Positions 8,822-16,785 of a DNA stretch of 36,844 nucleotides are shown here, piece after piece. This stretch comes from an uncultured Prevotella sp. GTDB lineage: Bacteria; Bacteroidota; Bacteroidia; Bacteroidales; Bacteroidaceae. Positions within the stretch are counted from its first letter, which is position 1. Every line of letters begins with the position of its first letter. The position numbers were made by a program, and so were the translations under genes. The DNA is taken from NCBI GenBank assembly GCA_944321645.1, contig CALUMB010000022.1, forward strand, positions 1 through 36,844, given 5' to 3'. The notes below the pieces were generated by a model that made no database searches, had not been told where the DNA came from, and saw only the letters and a program-made list of their open reading frames with translations.

Positions 8822-8850
8822 GCCGGGCAGCTTGCAACAAGCTGCCCGGC
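8822..8850 (-). terminator. Hairpin downstream of tRNA-Leu
   Basis: A perfect 13-bp stem (8822-8834 with 8838-8850) closed by a 3-nt loop lies 12 bp after the tRNA 3' end. The run of T that follows on the minus strand is short and interrupted, so termination or 3'-end protection is likely but not certain. Confidence 0.65.
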
Positions 8851-8862
8851 ACTTAAACGGGG

Positions 8863-8944
8863 TGCGCCTGATAGGACTCGAACCTACACGTCGCGAGACA
8901 CCAGATCCTAAGTCTGGCGCGTCTACCAATTCCGCCACAAGCGC
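8863..8944 (-). tRNA. tRNA-Leu (anticodon UAG)
   Basis: Cloverleaf read by eye on the minus strand: acceptor stem GCGCTTG paired with CAGGCGC, D-arm with GGCGGAATTGGTAGAC, anticodon stem CCAGA/TCTGG around a CTTAGGA loop (anticodon TAG, reading CUA and related Leu codons), a class II variable arm and the T-arm TAGGTTCGAGTCCTA. The discriminator base is A. CCA is not encoded after it, so it must be added enzymatically. Confidence 0.95.
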
Positions 8945-8954
8945 ATTCGCGGTG

Positions 8955-8986
8955 CAAAGGTAAGCATAATTTGCCTACGGTGCAAA
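8955..8986 (-). promoter_or_regulatory. tRNA-Leu promoter
   Basis: On the minus strand TTTG (8986-8983), a 20-bp spacer and TACCTTTG (8962-8955) place the start of transcription a few bases before the tRNA 5' end at 8944. Spacing and boxes are near ideal. Confidence 0.8.
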
Positions 8987-9136
8987 TTTATCGCGGTTTT
9001 TCTAAACGCCCGGCAAAACTTTACAAAAGAACACCGCGGAAGGCGGCACACGCTTGCGGCAAGCCGCCAAAACCGTGCCGACAACGTTAAAGTACCATAA
9101 CGCGAGCGTCAGCCCCGGCGTATGAACCGTTATGGA

Positions 9137-9235
9137 CTTGACAGGCATCGGGCAATTCCGTATCTTTGCATAAGATAAGCTGCGCTCGGGAAACAGAAAG
9201 CAAGCTTTCCTTTCCGCTCGCTTGCATTATCCTTG
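9137..9235 (+). repeat. Promoter/leader repeat, copy 1
   Basis: A conserved ~67-bp unit starts with the -7 box TATCTTTG at 9161-9168, preceded by CTTG at 9137-9140 (20-bp spacer). It continues with AAGATAAGCTGC, a CGGGAAA word, the hairpin GAAAG-CAAG-CTTTC and TTTCCGCTCGCTTGC, and closes with a second, degenerate box TATCCTTG at 9228-9235. Similar units are at 25.88 kb and in tandem at 35.6 kb, each on the plus strand upstream of a plus-strand gene. Confidence 0.8.
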
Positions 9236-9511
9236 CGGCACAAACAAGCCAATGCCAACAATCCGGCACACAGCCTAAAACTGCCAACAGTGGCCACGCA
9301 CGCCCCGCAGGCGGCTCCATGCGACGGGAAAGGCAAGAAAACGGGAGGTGAAGCAACTCCATCCTATCCTACCATGGCAACAGTGGCATGGCGCACCAGT
9401 TTCGCAAAAAAGGCACAAAAAAGCTACCTCTGCCCCGATTTGGCGCAGCATACGCTTAAATTTGCGCTCGAAAACGACATCACAGCATTACCAATCTAAA
9501 AGACCACAACT
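9236..9511. other. Leader region, possibly non-coding
   Basis: Transcribed region after repeat copy 1. A 41-codon frame starting at ATG 9374 (MATVAWRTSFAKK...) ends at 9499, but nothing supports it as a gene beyond its being open. A TAAATTTG box at 9457-9464 could give a second start of transcription for the zinc-ribbon ORF. It lacks a correctly spaced -33 element. Confidence 0.3.
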
Positions 9512-9752
9512 ATGTTTAGGGGGATTTACCAAGTTTCACTGCACGGCCTGCGGCAACGACTTTACCGGGCCAGACTACGAGCTTGCATGCACAGTCTACA
9601 CCGCTCCCATACCCTGCCCCCGATGTGGCAGCATCAGGACACTGCCAAAATCCAACCTCGGATTCTTGTTTGGATTCTTGAAAAAGAGATTCCACAAATC
9701 GATATGGGATCGCTGGGAGAAAACGGCAAGAGAGAAAGGCCAAAGAGAATGA
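9348..9752 (+). CDS. Zinc-ribbon protein, start unresolved or frameshifted
   Basis: The credible coding part is about 9525-9752: FTKFHCTACGNDF...IPCPRCGSIR, a CxxC-CxxC zinc ribbon with a basic tail (FLKKRFHKSIWDRWEK). The open frame runs back to a GTG at 9348, but the first ~55 residues are Gln/Trp/Arg-rich, lie in leader sequence and look untranslated. An ATG at 9512 begins MFRG in the neighbouring frame; one G fewer in the G5 run at 9519-9523 would fuse it to the ribbon as MFRGFTKFHC. The true gene may therefore be ~79 aa, broken here by a 1-bp insertion (real or a sequencing error). Its function is unknown; it precedes the UDG-like gene by 79 bp. Confidence 0.5.
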   Translation: MKQLHPILPWQQWHGAPVSQKRHKKATSAPIWRSIRLNLRSKTTSQHYQSKRPQLCLGGFTKFHCTACGNDFTGPDYELACTVYTAPIPCPRCGSIRTLPKSNLGFLFGFLKKRFHKSIWDRWEKTAREKGQRE

Positions 9753-9831
9753 CGAGGCAAGAGAGACCGGGCCTAACAAACAACCAAACATCGGCTGACA
9801 CAAAACAGCCACATGACAAAAACTGCAACTT

Positions 9832-10590
9832 ATGAACTACCACGACTTTGAGGATGCGCTGTTCGCCGAATGGCGGCGGCGTTCGGTCGCCAATGGCGAC
9901 GGAGATGAGATTGCGGCCGACGGGCTGCTGTATCGCGGGCGGTTTGCTTACCGCGACGGGTATTGGAGCCGCGAGCCGGGCGACGAGGAGAGGATATGGA
10001 AGTCGGCGGCGCGGCGTGTGCTGATACTCACCAAAGACCTTAATGACGACGAGGCATGGGACATACGATGCGAGACGGGGCGCAAGAACTTCTCCGGCGA
10101 GGGCAACGTGACAGTCTCGGCGCAGCTCCACAAGAACCTCATGCGCTGGGTCTACGGCCTGCTGACCATGGACGCGCGGGGGCGGGCAAAGCCCTTTGCC
10201 GAGGCCGACAGGCAAGAGGCATACCGCCCATTCTACGACATGGCGCCGGTGGCGCGGGTGAACTGCAAGAAGCAAGTAGGCACCAGCTCAATCAGCACGC
10301 CCATGCTGCAAGCATTCATGGAGCGGTACAAGGACTTGCTGCTGCGGCAGATTGAGGCCTACGACGCCAGCATACTGCTGTGCTGCGGCGGCTCGGGCGC
10401 GATAAAGGACTTCGTGGCGCAGAACTACCTGACCGACCTCGTGCAGAAAAACAACTGGGCGTACTACTCGCCGTCGCGCAGGAAGATTGTGATAGACAGC
10501 TGGCACCCTTCTTACACGGGGCTTACGCACGAAAAGATGTACGAGGACATGATGGCGAACGTCGGCCCGGTGATGTCCCTCATCGGCTGA
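9832..10590 (+). CDS. Uncharacterised protein, weakly UDG-like
   Basis: A 252-residue protein without a signal peptide or membrane segment. The motifs RVLILTKDLND (62-72), FYDMAPVARVNCKK (134-147), the hydrophobic strand ILLCCGGSGAI (181-191) and IDSWHPSY (221-228) are in the order and style of uracil-DNA-glycosylase-superfamily folds, where an N-terminal strand-loop and a late HPS motif contact DNA. This is pattern-based inference; a catalytic residue cannot be assigned. The gene follows the zinc-ribbon ORF and repeat copy 1, which may drive both. Its last 11 bp overlap the end of the convergent S41 peptidase gene. Confidence 0.6.
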   Translation: MNYHDFEDALFAEWRRRSVANGDGDEIAADGLLYRGRFAYRDGYWSREPGDEERIWKSAARRVLILTKDLNDDEAWDIRCETGRKNFSGEGNVTVSAQLHKNLMRWVYGLLTMDARGRAKPFAEADRQEAYRPFYDMAPVARVNCKKQVGTSSISTPMLQAFMERYKDLLLRQIEAYDASILLCCGGSGAIKDFVAQNYLTDLVQKNNWAYYSPSRRKIVIDSWHPSYTGLTHEKMYEDMMANVGPVMSLIG

Positions 10591-11593
10591 GCAGGGCGCG
10601 GGCAAACTCGATGATGGTGTCGCGGCCACGGGCGAAGTCGGCATCGGTGAGCGCGACACTATAGTCGGGAGCAATGCCGAACTCGGTGGGCTGGCCGTCG
10701 GCGTCGTACATGGGGCAGGCAGAGAAGCGCACCGCCCAGCCGTTGGGCAGCGAGTTGCTGAAGGGCAGGCCCGCGCCGCCGCCGGTGCGGTCGCCCACGA
10801 TGGTGACCTGCGGGAAGCGGCTCATATACTTCACGAACTCGTTGGCCGCGCTGTAGACGCTGCGGTTGGTAAGCACACACACGGGTTTCTGCCAGCGGAG
10901 GCGTGCCGAGGGGTCTATCCACTGCTCCTCCATGGCCGAGAAGTCGCTGTGGCCGGGGCCGGTCTTGTGCTGTATGTAGCCCACGAGCACCGGCTCGTTG
11001 GTGAAGCGGGCGGCCAGCCGCTCGGCGTTGGTGAGCGTGCCGCCGCCGTTGCCGCGTATGTCGATAATCAGCCCCCGGCAGAGCATGAGGCGGCTGATCA
11101 CCTCGTCGATGTTGCCCTCGCCTATGGCGTCGCTGAAGCTCTCGTAGCGCACGTAGCCTATGTTGTCGTCGAGCACGCGGTATTGCAGCCCGGCGGCTAT
11201 CTTGTAGTCGGTGCCGAGGTAGCGGCGCAGCAGCGAGTCGCTCACGTTGGCCGGGTAGTCTTCCTGCCAGCTCCAGTAGCGGGCGAAGTCGGCCGCCCGC
11301 GAGAGGTTGACGTGGCCGTCGCGCAGTTCGGCGAGCATATCGGCCATGACCTCGAAGAGCTGGTCGGATGTCATGCGGTCGTTGACGCGCACGCGGTACT
11401 TGTCGTGTACGGCGTTCCAGTCAAGCCCGTACTCCTCGTTCTTGTAGTCGAAGAAGCAATAACGCTCGTCGATTATCTTCCACAGGGCCTCGAAGTTGCC
11501 CGAAGGCGAGTCGTCGAACTCCTCCTCGTCTACGCAAGAGGCGAAAGCGAGCAGGGAAAAGAGTGCAAGAAACAAGTGAAAGAGGCGTTTCAT
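10580..11593 (-). CDS. S41-family (C-terminal processing) peptidase, lipoprotein
   Basis: Serine peptidase of the tricorn/CtpA group, probably anchored to a membrane. The N-terminus is a lipoprotein signal with lipobox LAFASC (C20). The motif RDGHVNL is at 91-97, the oxyanion strand GLIIDIRGNGGGT at 174-186 and the likely nucleophile S248 is in VYSAANEF. The closing FGIAPDYSV motif is typical of the family. No PDZ domain is obvious, as in many short Bacteroidota members. The start overlaps the stop of the DUF3316 gene by 4 bp (ATGA), so the two are translationally coupled. Confidence 0.88.
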   Translation of the reverse strand: MKRLFHLFLALFSLLAFASCVDEEEFDDSPSGNFEALWKIIDERYCFFDYKNEEYGLDWNAVHDKYRVRVNDRMTSDQLFEVMADMLAELRDGHVNLSRAADFARYWSWQEDYPANVSDSLLRRYLGTDYKIAAGLQYRVLDDNIGYVRYESFSDAIGEGNIDEVISRLMLCRGLIIDIRGNGGGTLTNAERLAARFTNEPVLVGYIQHKTGPGHSDFSAMEEQWIDPSARLRWQKPVCVLTNRSVYSAANEFVKYMSRFPQVTIVGDRTGGGAGLPFSNSLPNGWAVRFSACPMYDADGQPTEFGIAPDYSVALTDADFARGRDTIIEFARALLSR

Positions 11594-12414
11594 GGGCGGA
11601 AGCAGATTAGTTTGAACCGCTTCACGAAGCCAACCATGAAGCGGTGGGAATAGACATGAGACTTTAGGTTGTTGACGGCGGCCTGCTGGTAGTCGCCCAA
11701 GTAGCCGAAGCGAAGCGTGAAGCGGCGGCCGAGGTTTATGTCGGCCATGAGCTGCAGGCGGAAGCAGGGCGCGCTGACGAATGTCGTCGGCACGATGTTG
11801 TGGTCGTAGTCGCCGCGCGAGAATATCTCGTAATAAGACTGCCCGTAGTTGGGGCTGAACATGAGGCCGACGAGTGGCAGCTGCACTTCGTAGCGCACGG
11901 CCAATTTCCGCCGCCCCACCCTGAACTCGTATGCCGCCGCCGCCGATGGCATGACATTGACGTGCAGCCTCGCCTGCGCCGGGTTGTTGCCCCCGAAGGT
12001 GTTGTAGACGAAGCCTATGTTAGCATCGACCATCCCCCCCACCATCAGCGTGAGCCTGTCGGCAAGCATCCGCCAGCTGTAGTAGCGGCCCCAGTAGAAG
12101 TTGTATGAGCCTTCAAGCTCGCTCGCCTGGCCGGCGCGGTCGCCGGCAAGCGCGATGTTGGCCTGGTGCTGCATGGCCGTGAGCCAGCGGCTGCCGGGCC
12201 GCTGCCGCTCAATGGCGGCGAGGAAGGTGAAGCCCGGCCCGGCGAAGTGCTCCTGCGAGAGGTAGGTGTCAAGCACGCGGGTGCGCCCCGCGCCAATCAT
12301 GTAGGCAGTGGTGGTGACGCGCCCCGACACCACCGAGTCGGCCTCCTGCGCCGCCGCGCCCTGCGCGGCCAAGGCCGCCACTGCCGCGACTGCGGCCACG
12401 CTACATATCCTCAT
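11590..12414 (-). CDS. DUF3316-type secreted or outer membrane protein
   Basis: A 274-aa protein with a cleavable signal peptide (ending AQGAAAQ) and alternating aromatic and polar strands suggestive of a small beta-barrel. It matches the general look of the Bacteroidales DUF3316 family, for example TYLSQEHFAGPGFTF near the N-terminus and RFGYLGDYQQAAVNNLKSHVYSHRFMVGF at the end. The family function is not known. It lies between parC (14-bp overlap) and the S41 lipoprotein (4-bp overlap), so all three are probably transcribed together. Confidence 0.75.
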   Translation of the reverse strand: MRICSVAAVAAVAALAAQGAAAQEADSVVSGRVTTTAYMIGAGRTRVLDTYLSQEHFAGPGFTFLAAIERQRPGSRWLTAMQHQANIALAGDRAGQASELEGSYNFYWGRYYSWRMLADRLTLMVGGMVDANIGFVYNTFGGNNPAQARLHVNVMPSAAAAYEFRVGRRKLAVRYEVQLPLVGLMFSPNYGQSYYEIFSRGDYDHNIVPTTFVSAPCFRLQLMADINLGRRFTLRFGYLGDYQQAAVNNLKSHVYSHRFMVGFVKRFKLICFRP

Positions 12415-15283
12415 CGCGGAAAAGGCTTTGGAGTCCTGCTATCTCGTCCCTAACCTGGCGCTCCGTCTTGCCGGCGTCGGGGTCGAGGTTCTCCTCCGGC
12501 GCGTCGTCTGCCGGCGCATCCTCCGGCCCGCCGTCCTCGGCTTCGGGCTGGCGGAGCGGCTCCAGCTCCTCGATGCTGCCCACCTGCCATGTGGTGATGC
12601 GCTTGCCCTTGGCCCTGAAGCCCTTCACGGCGATGAACTGCTCTGCGTCTATCTCCATGGGCGGGCGCATGGCGTCGCTGCCGCCAAACGTGACGAGCAG
12701 GCGCGGGTATGCCTCGTCGGTGAGCAGCACAAGGCGGCTTCGCGGGTTGTCGCCAAGGTAGTTCTGCTTGCGTTTGCCCGCCTCGAAGCAGAAGCGCTTG
12801 AGGTAAGGGTAGCCATCGTTGTCGGCGTCGTAGAGCACTGCCGTCCACACCTTGTGCGGGTCAAACTTCTCTATGCGGGCGATGTTGTCCTCGTAGTGGT
12901 TGTTGGCATCGAAGTTCGACGTGTAGAAGTCGCCGCCTTCGAGCACCACGAGAATCTGGTCGCCGTCGAAGAACTCGCCGAGCAGCCGCCCGTGGTCGTC
13001 GTAGTTCAGTCGGTTCACGTCGGGGTCGTACCACACCTTGCGCCCCCCGAGCGTAGAGTGGCCGTGGCTCTTGAGGCCGATGCGGTGGATGGTCTTGCGC
13101 GTCAGGATGTTGCCCTGCGCCGAGCGCCCCTTTATGCCCACCTTCGAGAAGTCGCGCTCGAGGAATATGCTCGACGTGCTGCGCACCTCGGCAGGCTCGA
13201 GCGTAATCTTAATCACCTCGGCCTCGCCGTTGGGGTTGGCCGTGAAGTACACCACCTTCGAGCCTGGTGCGCCCTTGGTCAGGTCGTACTCGCGGTCGCG
13301 GGTGACCGCCGGCACGTTGAACCTCTTTATATAATATGGGCCGCCGCGCCCGTCGCGATAGACCACGTTGTAGATGGTGCGCTTGTCGCCCCGCTTGAAC
13401 ACGCCCACGTGAAGTATGTTCTTGCCCACGAATATCTTGTCGGCCACGCGCACCACCTTGTACTTGCCGTCTTTGTAGAACACGATTATGTCGTCGATGT
13501 CGGAGCAGTTGCACACAAACTCGTCCTTCTTCAGGCCCGTGCCTATGAATCCCTCCTGGCGGTTGATGTAAAGCTTCTCGTTGGCCTCCACCACCTTCGT
13601 GGCCTCGATGGTGTCGAAATTGCGTATCTCGGTGAGCCGAGGGTGGTCCTTGCCGTACTTTTCCTTGAGGAAGGCGAACCACCTCGCCGTCACCTCCACC
13701 ATGTTCGCCAGGTCGCGCTCTATCTCCGCCACCTCTCCGCGCAGCCGCGCCATAAGCTCGTCGGCCTTGTCCTTGTTGAACTTCAGTATGCGCTGCATCT
13801 TTATCTCGAGCAGCCGCAGCAGGTCGTCGCGCGTCACGGGGCGCACCATCTGCGGGTAGAATGGCGAGAGCCGCTTGTCGATGTGCGCGCATACGGCATC
13901 GACGTCCGGTGCCTCTTCAAACTTCCTGTCCTTGTAGATGCGCTCCTCTATGAATATTTTTTCGAGCGAGCAGAAGTGCAGTTGCTCCAGCAGCTCGCCC
14001 CGGCGTATCTCCAGCTCGCGGCGCAGGAGCGCCATGGTGCGGTCCACCGAGCTGCGCAGCACGTCGCCCACGGAGAGGAACTGCGGCTTGTCGTCGGCAA
14101 TCACGCAGCAGTTCGGCGATATGCTCACCTCGCAGTCGGAGAAGGCATAGAGCGCGTCGAGCGTCTTGTCCGACGACACCCCCGGCGCGAGGTGCACCAG
14201 TATCTCCACCTCGGCGGCCGTGTTGTCGTCCACCTTCCGCGCCTTTATCTTGCCCTTCTCGATGGCCTTCAGTATCGAGTCGATGAGCGTCGTCGTGGTC
14301 TTGCCGTATGGTATCTCGCGTATGGCGAGCGTCTTGCTGTCGAGCTTCTCAATCTTTGCCCTCACCTTGAGCTGCCCCCCGCGCTGCCCGTCGTTGTACT
14401 TGCCAACGTCGATGCTGCCGCCCGTGGGGAAGTCGGGGTATAGGTGGAACTCCTCGCCGTGCAGGTAGCTCACGGCGGCGTCGCACAGCTCGCAGAAGTT
14501 GTGCGGCAGAATCTTCGAGCTTAGGCCCACGGCAATGCCCTCCGCGCCCTGCGCCAGCAGCAGCGGGAACTTCACCGGCAGCGTTATCGGCTCGCGGTTG
14601 CGCCCGTCGTAGCTCAGCTGCCAGTCGGTGGTCTTGGGGTTGAACACCGCCTCGAGGGCAAACTTCGACAGCCTCGCCTCTATGTATCGCGGCGCGGCGG
14701 CGCGGTCGCCCGTCAGTATGTTGCCCCAGTTGCCCTGCGTGTCGATGAGCAGGTCTTTCTGCCCGAGCTGCACGAGCGCGTCGCCTATCGAGGCGTCGCC
14801 GTGGGGGTGGAACTGCATGGTGTGGCCCACGATGTTGGCCACCTTGTTATACCGCCCGTCGTCCATGCGCTTCATCGAGTGCAGTATGCGCCGCTGCACC
14901 GGCTTCAGGCCGTCTTCGATGTGCGGCACGGCACGCTCCAGTATCACGTATGAGGCATAGTCGAGAAACCAGTTCTGGTACATCCCGCTCAGGTGGTGCA
15001 CCGCCGAGGCGTCAAACCTGTCCACGGGCTTGTAGTCGGAGTGTGCCTCCGGCTCGCCGTCGTCTTCCCCGCCATCGCCATCGTTGCCGCCGTCGGCAGC
15101 GTCAAGGCCGCCGGCAGCATCGCTGTACGCGCCGTCGCCGCCGTCGCCAGGCGCAAAGCCGCCAGCGTCTCTGCCGCCGCCGGCCGTTCCGCCCGCAGCC
15201 TCGCCATTTTCCGGCGCGGTGCCGAAGCTTTCGGTAGAGTCTTTTTGTTCGAGGTTGTCGTTGTCCTTTATTTCGTCGCTCAT
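12401..15283 (-). CDS. parC: DNA topoisomerase IV subunit A (ParC-type)
   Basis: Type IIA topoisomerase subunit that cuts and rejoins DNA during chromosome segregation, working with ParE. The 960 residues include the GyrA/ParC core starting near 85, with the QRRILHSMKRM region, FHPHGDAS (159-165) and the catalytic tyrosine Y200 in AAAPRYIE. A coiled-coil tower and a C-terminal DNA-wrapping region follow. Residues 1-80 are an acidic, Gly/Ala/Asp-rich low-complexity extension absent from the usual core. The C-terminus is also acidic (DGGPEDAPADDAPEEN). The GyrA-box that marks gyrase is not evident, which favours topoisomerase IV; parE is not in the window. It is the first gene of the parC-DUF3316-S41 cluster. 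Confidence 0.88.
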   Translation of the reverse strand: MSDEIKDNDNLEQKDSTESFGTAPENGEAAGGTAGGGRDAGGFAPGDGGDGAYSDAAGGLDAADGGNDGDGGEDDGEPEAHSDYKPVDRFDASAVHHLSGMYQNWFLDYASYVILERAVPHIEDGLKPVQRRILHSMKRMDDGRYNKVANIVGHTMQFHPHGDASIGDALVQLGQKDLLIDTQGNWGNILTGDRAAAPRYIEARLSKFALEAVFNPKTTDWQLSYDGRNREPITLPVKFPLLLAQGAEGIAVGLSSKILPHNFCELCDAAVSYLHGEEFHLYPDFPTGGSIDVGKYNDGQRGGQLKVRAKIEKLDSKTLAIREIPYGKTTTTLIDSILKAIEKGKIKARKVDDNTAAEVEILVHLAPGVSSDKTLDALYAFSDCEVSISPNCCVIADDKPQFLSVGDVLRSSVDRTMALLRRELEIRRGELLEQLHFCSLEKIFIEERIYKDRKFEEAPDVDAVCAHIDKRLSPFYPQMVRPVTRDDLLRLLEIKMQRILKFNKDKADELMARLRGEVAEIERDLANMVEVTARWFAFLKEKYGKDHPRLTEIRNFDTIEATKVVEANEKLYINRQEGFIGTGLKKDEFVCNCSDIDDIIVFYKDGKYKVVRVADKIFVGKNILHVGVFKRGDKRTIYNVVYRDGRGGPYYIKRFNVPAVTRDREYDLTKGAPGSKVVYFTANPNGEAEVIKITLEPAEVRSTSSIFLERDFSKVGIKGRSAQGNILTRKTIHRIGLKSHGHSTLGGRKVWYDPDVNRLNYDDHGRLLGEFFDGDQILVVLEGGDFYTSNFDANNHYEDNIARIEKFDPHKVWTAVLYDADNDGYPYLKRFCFEAGKRKQNYLGDNPRSRLVLLTDEAYPRLLVTFGGSDAMRPPMEIDAEQFIAVKGFRAKGKRITTWQVGSIEELEPLRQPEAEDGGPEDAPADDAPEENLDPDAGKTERQVRDEIAGLQSLFRDEDM

Positions 15284-15308
15284 AAGGGTCGTTGTAGCAA
15301 ATTTGCCT

Positions 15309-15340
15309 CAAAGTTAGTCATTTTTTCCGACTTCCACAAG
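15309..15340 (-). promoter_or_regulatory. parC promoter
   Basis: On the minus strand CTTG (15340-15337), a 20-bp spacer and TAACTTTG (15316-15309) lie about 26 bp upstream of the parC ATG at 15283. Confidence 0.7.
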
Positions 15341-15443
15341 TTTTTGCGCCAAAAGGCGGCAAAAGCCGCGCCAGCCATTGCCGCCTTTACCGCCGCAAAC
15401 GGTAGAAGCCGCTTACAAACGGTATCCAACCCTACTGCGAAGC

Positions 15444-16562
15444 TCACTCCAAAAGGATTACCTTAGCTTTCTCGTTATCCATTCCAGGCATCGTTCTTCC
15501 AACCTCGGCACCTATATACGTGGCATCAGCAATCGTAAACTTGTCATCGCCAAGCTTGATATAATCGCCCGGAGCTACGCCTTGAGTAAATTCCACAGCA
15601 GAAGCCAAATGCCCCGGATAATAGATAAGAATACAGCGAAGCCCTAACAGGTCGCGCACCAAGTGGGTGAAAAGAATGCTCCTGTCTTCACAGTCACAAT
15701 AAGGGTAATGTAGCGATTCCTCGGCAAAAAACGCCCTGTCCCCGCCCCATACCTTGTCGTCGTATTCATACTCAAAGCCCGTCTGTACAAAATTTAGCAA
15801 CTTGTTTACAGCCTCAAGCTGGCCGCACCCGCTTACGGCAGACTTCAATGCTGGGTAAATTTGAGCTTTCACGTTGTCGTCCAAGGGTGTGTTTGCATAC
15901 ATAGCCCAGCGGGTTACGAAGTTGTCGCCAACCATAGAAGTTGGATAGGTTGAATAGAAATCCATCAAATTTTTGTTTACCGAAAACGTCACCCCAACGT
16001 CAGGGTAGCGCTTAGCCCGCCGTGTCTTCTTTGGCGTTGGCGACATTGCGAGCACTGGTTGCCGAACCAACAGCAACGACAAGCTTTGCTCTCGCGGAAA
16101 AGCCGCCCTGCTGACGTGCAAGCTGCGCGGGCTTTCTCCATAGACAAAATAAGTTTCGCCGTCAATCCTATAATAAGAAATGTCGTAGATGTGATGCTTT
16201 GAGGCATAAAGCATATATAACGTGCCATTGCCGCCACGAGCCAACCGCATTTTATAGCCAGACTGACAAAACAGATAAGCCATAAGCAGGGTTGACTCAT
16301 TGCTCCCCTTGCCACAAATGCTTTCCGACACGGCACGCAGCATCTCCAGGTAAGGCCAATCGTCGAGTTTGCGCTCCTCCCTCAAGCGGAGGCATTCTGA
16401 CAGCAAGCCGTCATAAGCGGCATTTCCCGACATTGCCGACCATGCACGGCTGACGTCGCCTTCGTCAACTCCGCCTAACTTAACCAAAGAGCTTCTGTCA
16501 AAGCCTACCTGAAATCCTGTACCAAAAAACGTACAAACGTTCAAGAAACCACTCCTATGCAA
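15444..16562 (-). CDS. Transglutaminase-like cysteine protease-fold protein, N-terminus abnormal
   Basis: A 372-residue frame with a C-terminal transglutaminase-like core: C291 in CDCEDRS, H318 in YYPGHLASAV and D346 in TIADATYIG form the expected Cys-His-Asp triad. The N-terminal part (TFFGTGFQVGFDRSSLVKL) looks like the beginning of a mature exported domain, but no signal peptide precedes it. The frame opens with a TTG at 16562, only three codons after an in-frame stop. Either the 5' end is lost or frameshifted, or the protein is cytoplasmic. Base composition is visibly A+T-richer than in neighbouring genes, which suggests later acquisition. No function beyond the fold can be given. Confidence 0.65.
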   Translation of the reverse strand: MHRSGFLNVCTFFGTGFQVGFDRSSLVKLGGVDEGDVSRAWSAMSGNAAYDGLLSECLRLREERKLDDWPYLEMLRAVSESICGKGSNESTLLMAYLFCQSGYKMRLARGGNGTLYMLYASKHHIYDISYYRIDGETYFVYGESPRSLHVSRAAFPREQSLSLLLVRQPVLAMSPTPKKTRRAKRYPDVGVTFSVNKNLMDFYSTYPTSMVGDNFVTRWAMYANTPLDDNVKAQIYPALKSAVSGCGQLEAVNKLLNFVQTGFEYEYDDKVWGGDRAFFAEESLHYPYCDCEDRSILFTHLVRDLLGLRCILIYYPGHLASAVEFTQGVAPGDYIKLGDDKFTIADATYIGAEVGRTMPGMDNEKAKVILLE

Positions 16563-16680
16563 ACGTGTTCAAGACACCTTAGTCCTATGTCTTGTGACAG
16601 CGTGGTTATCCACCGCCTGATTCCCTAACAAACCTTAAAACGCAGGCGCTGCGGCGCGACACCTGCCGCCTTGCAGCCTG
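16563..16680. other. Non-coding sequence upstream of the transglutaminase-like gene
   Basis: No promoter matching TAnnTTTG was recognised for the minus-strand gene, and no lost signal-peptide codons could be found in the other frames. Confidence 0.3.
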
Positions 16681-16759
16681 AAACGTGCCGTTTCGCGCCT
16701 TGAAACGCACCGTTTCGCAAGCCAAAACGAGCCGTTTTAGGGCGCGAAACGGCACGTTT
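16681..16759. repeat. 22-bp-period dyad array, copy B
   Basis: Four 13-bp units (three AAACG-NNN-CGTTT, one AAACGGCACGTTT) start at 16681, 16703, 16725 and 16747, exactly 22 bp apart. They are followed by a tail like that of copy A (GCTGGAAGCCA...GGTTACGC). This copy is better conserved than copy A at 8.5 kb. As in copy A, the array lies upstream of a minus-strand gene in the same orientation. Confidence 0.8.
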
Positions 16760-16785
16760 CACAACACGCTGGAAGCCAAGCGGTT

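Noticed and set aside
9374-9499. 41-codon peptide frame in the leader of the zinc-ribbon gene
   Set aside because: No ribosome-binding or family evidence; its length is compatible with chance in this composition.
12308-14443. Long plus-strand open frame opposite parC
   Set aside because: Antisense artefact of high G+C coding sequence; the ParC motifs on the minus strand are unambiguous.
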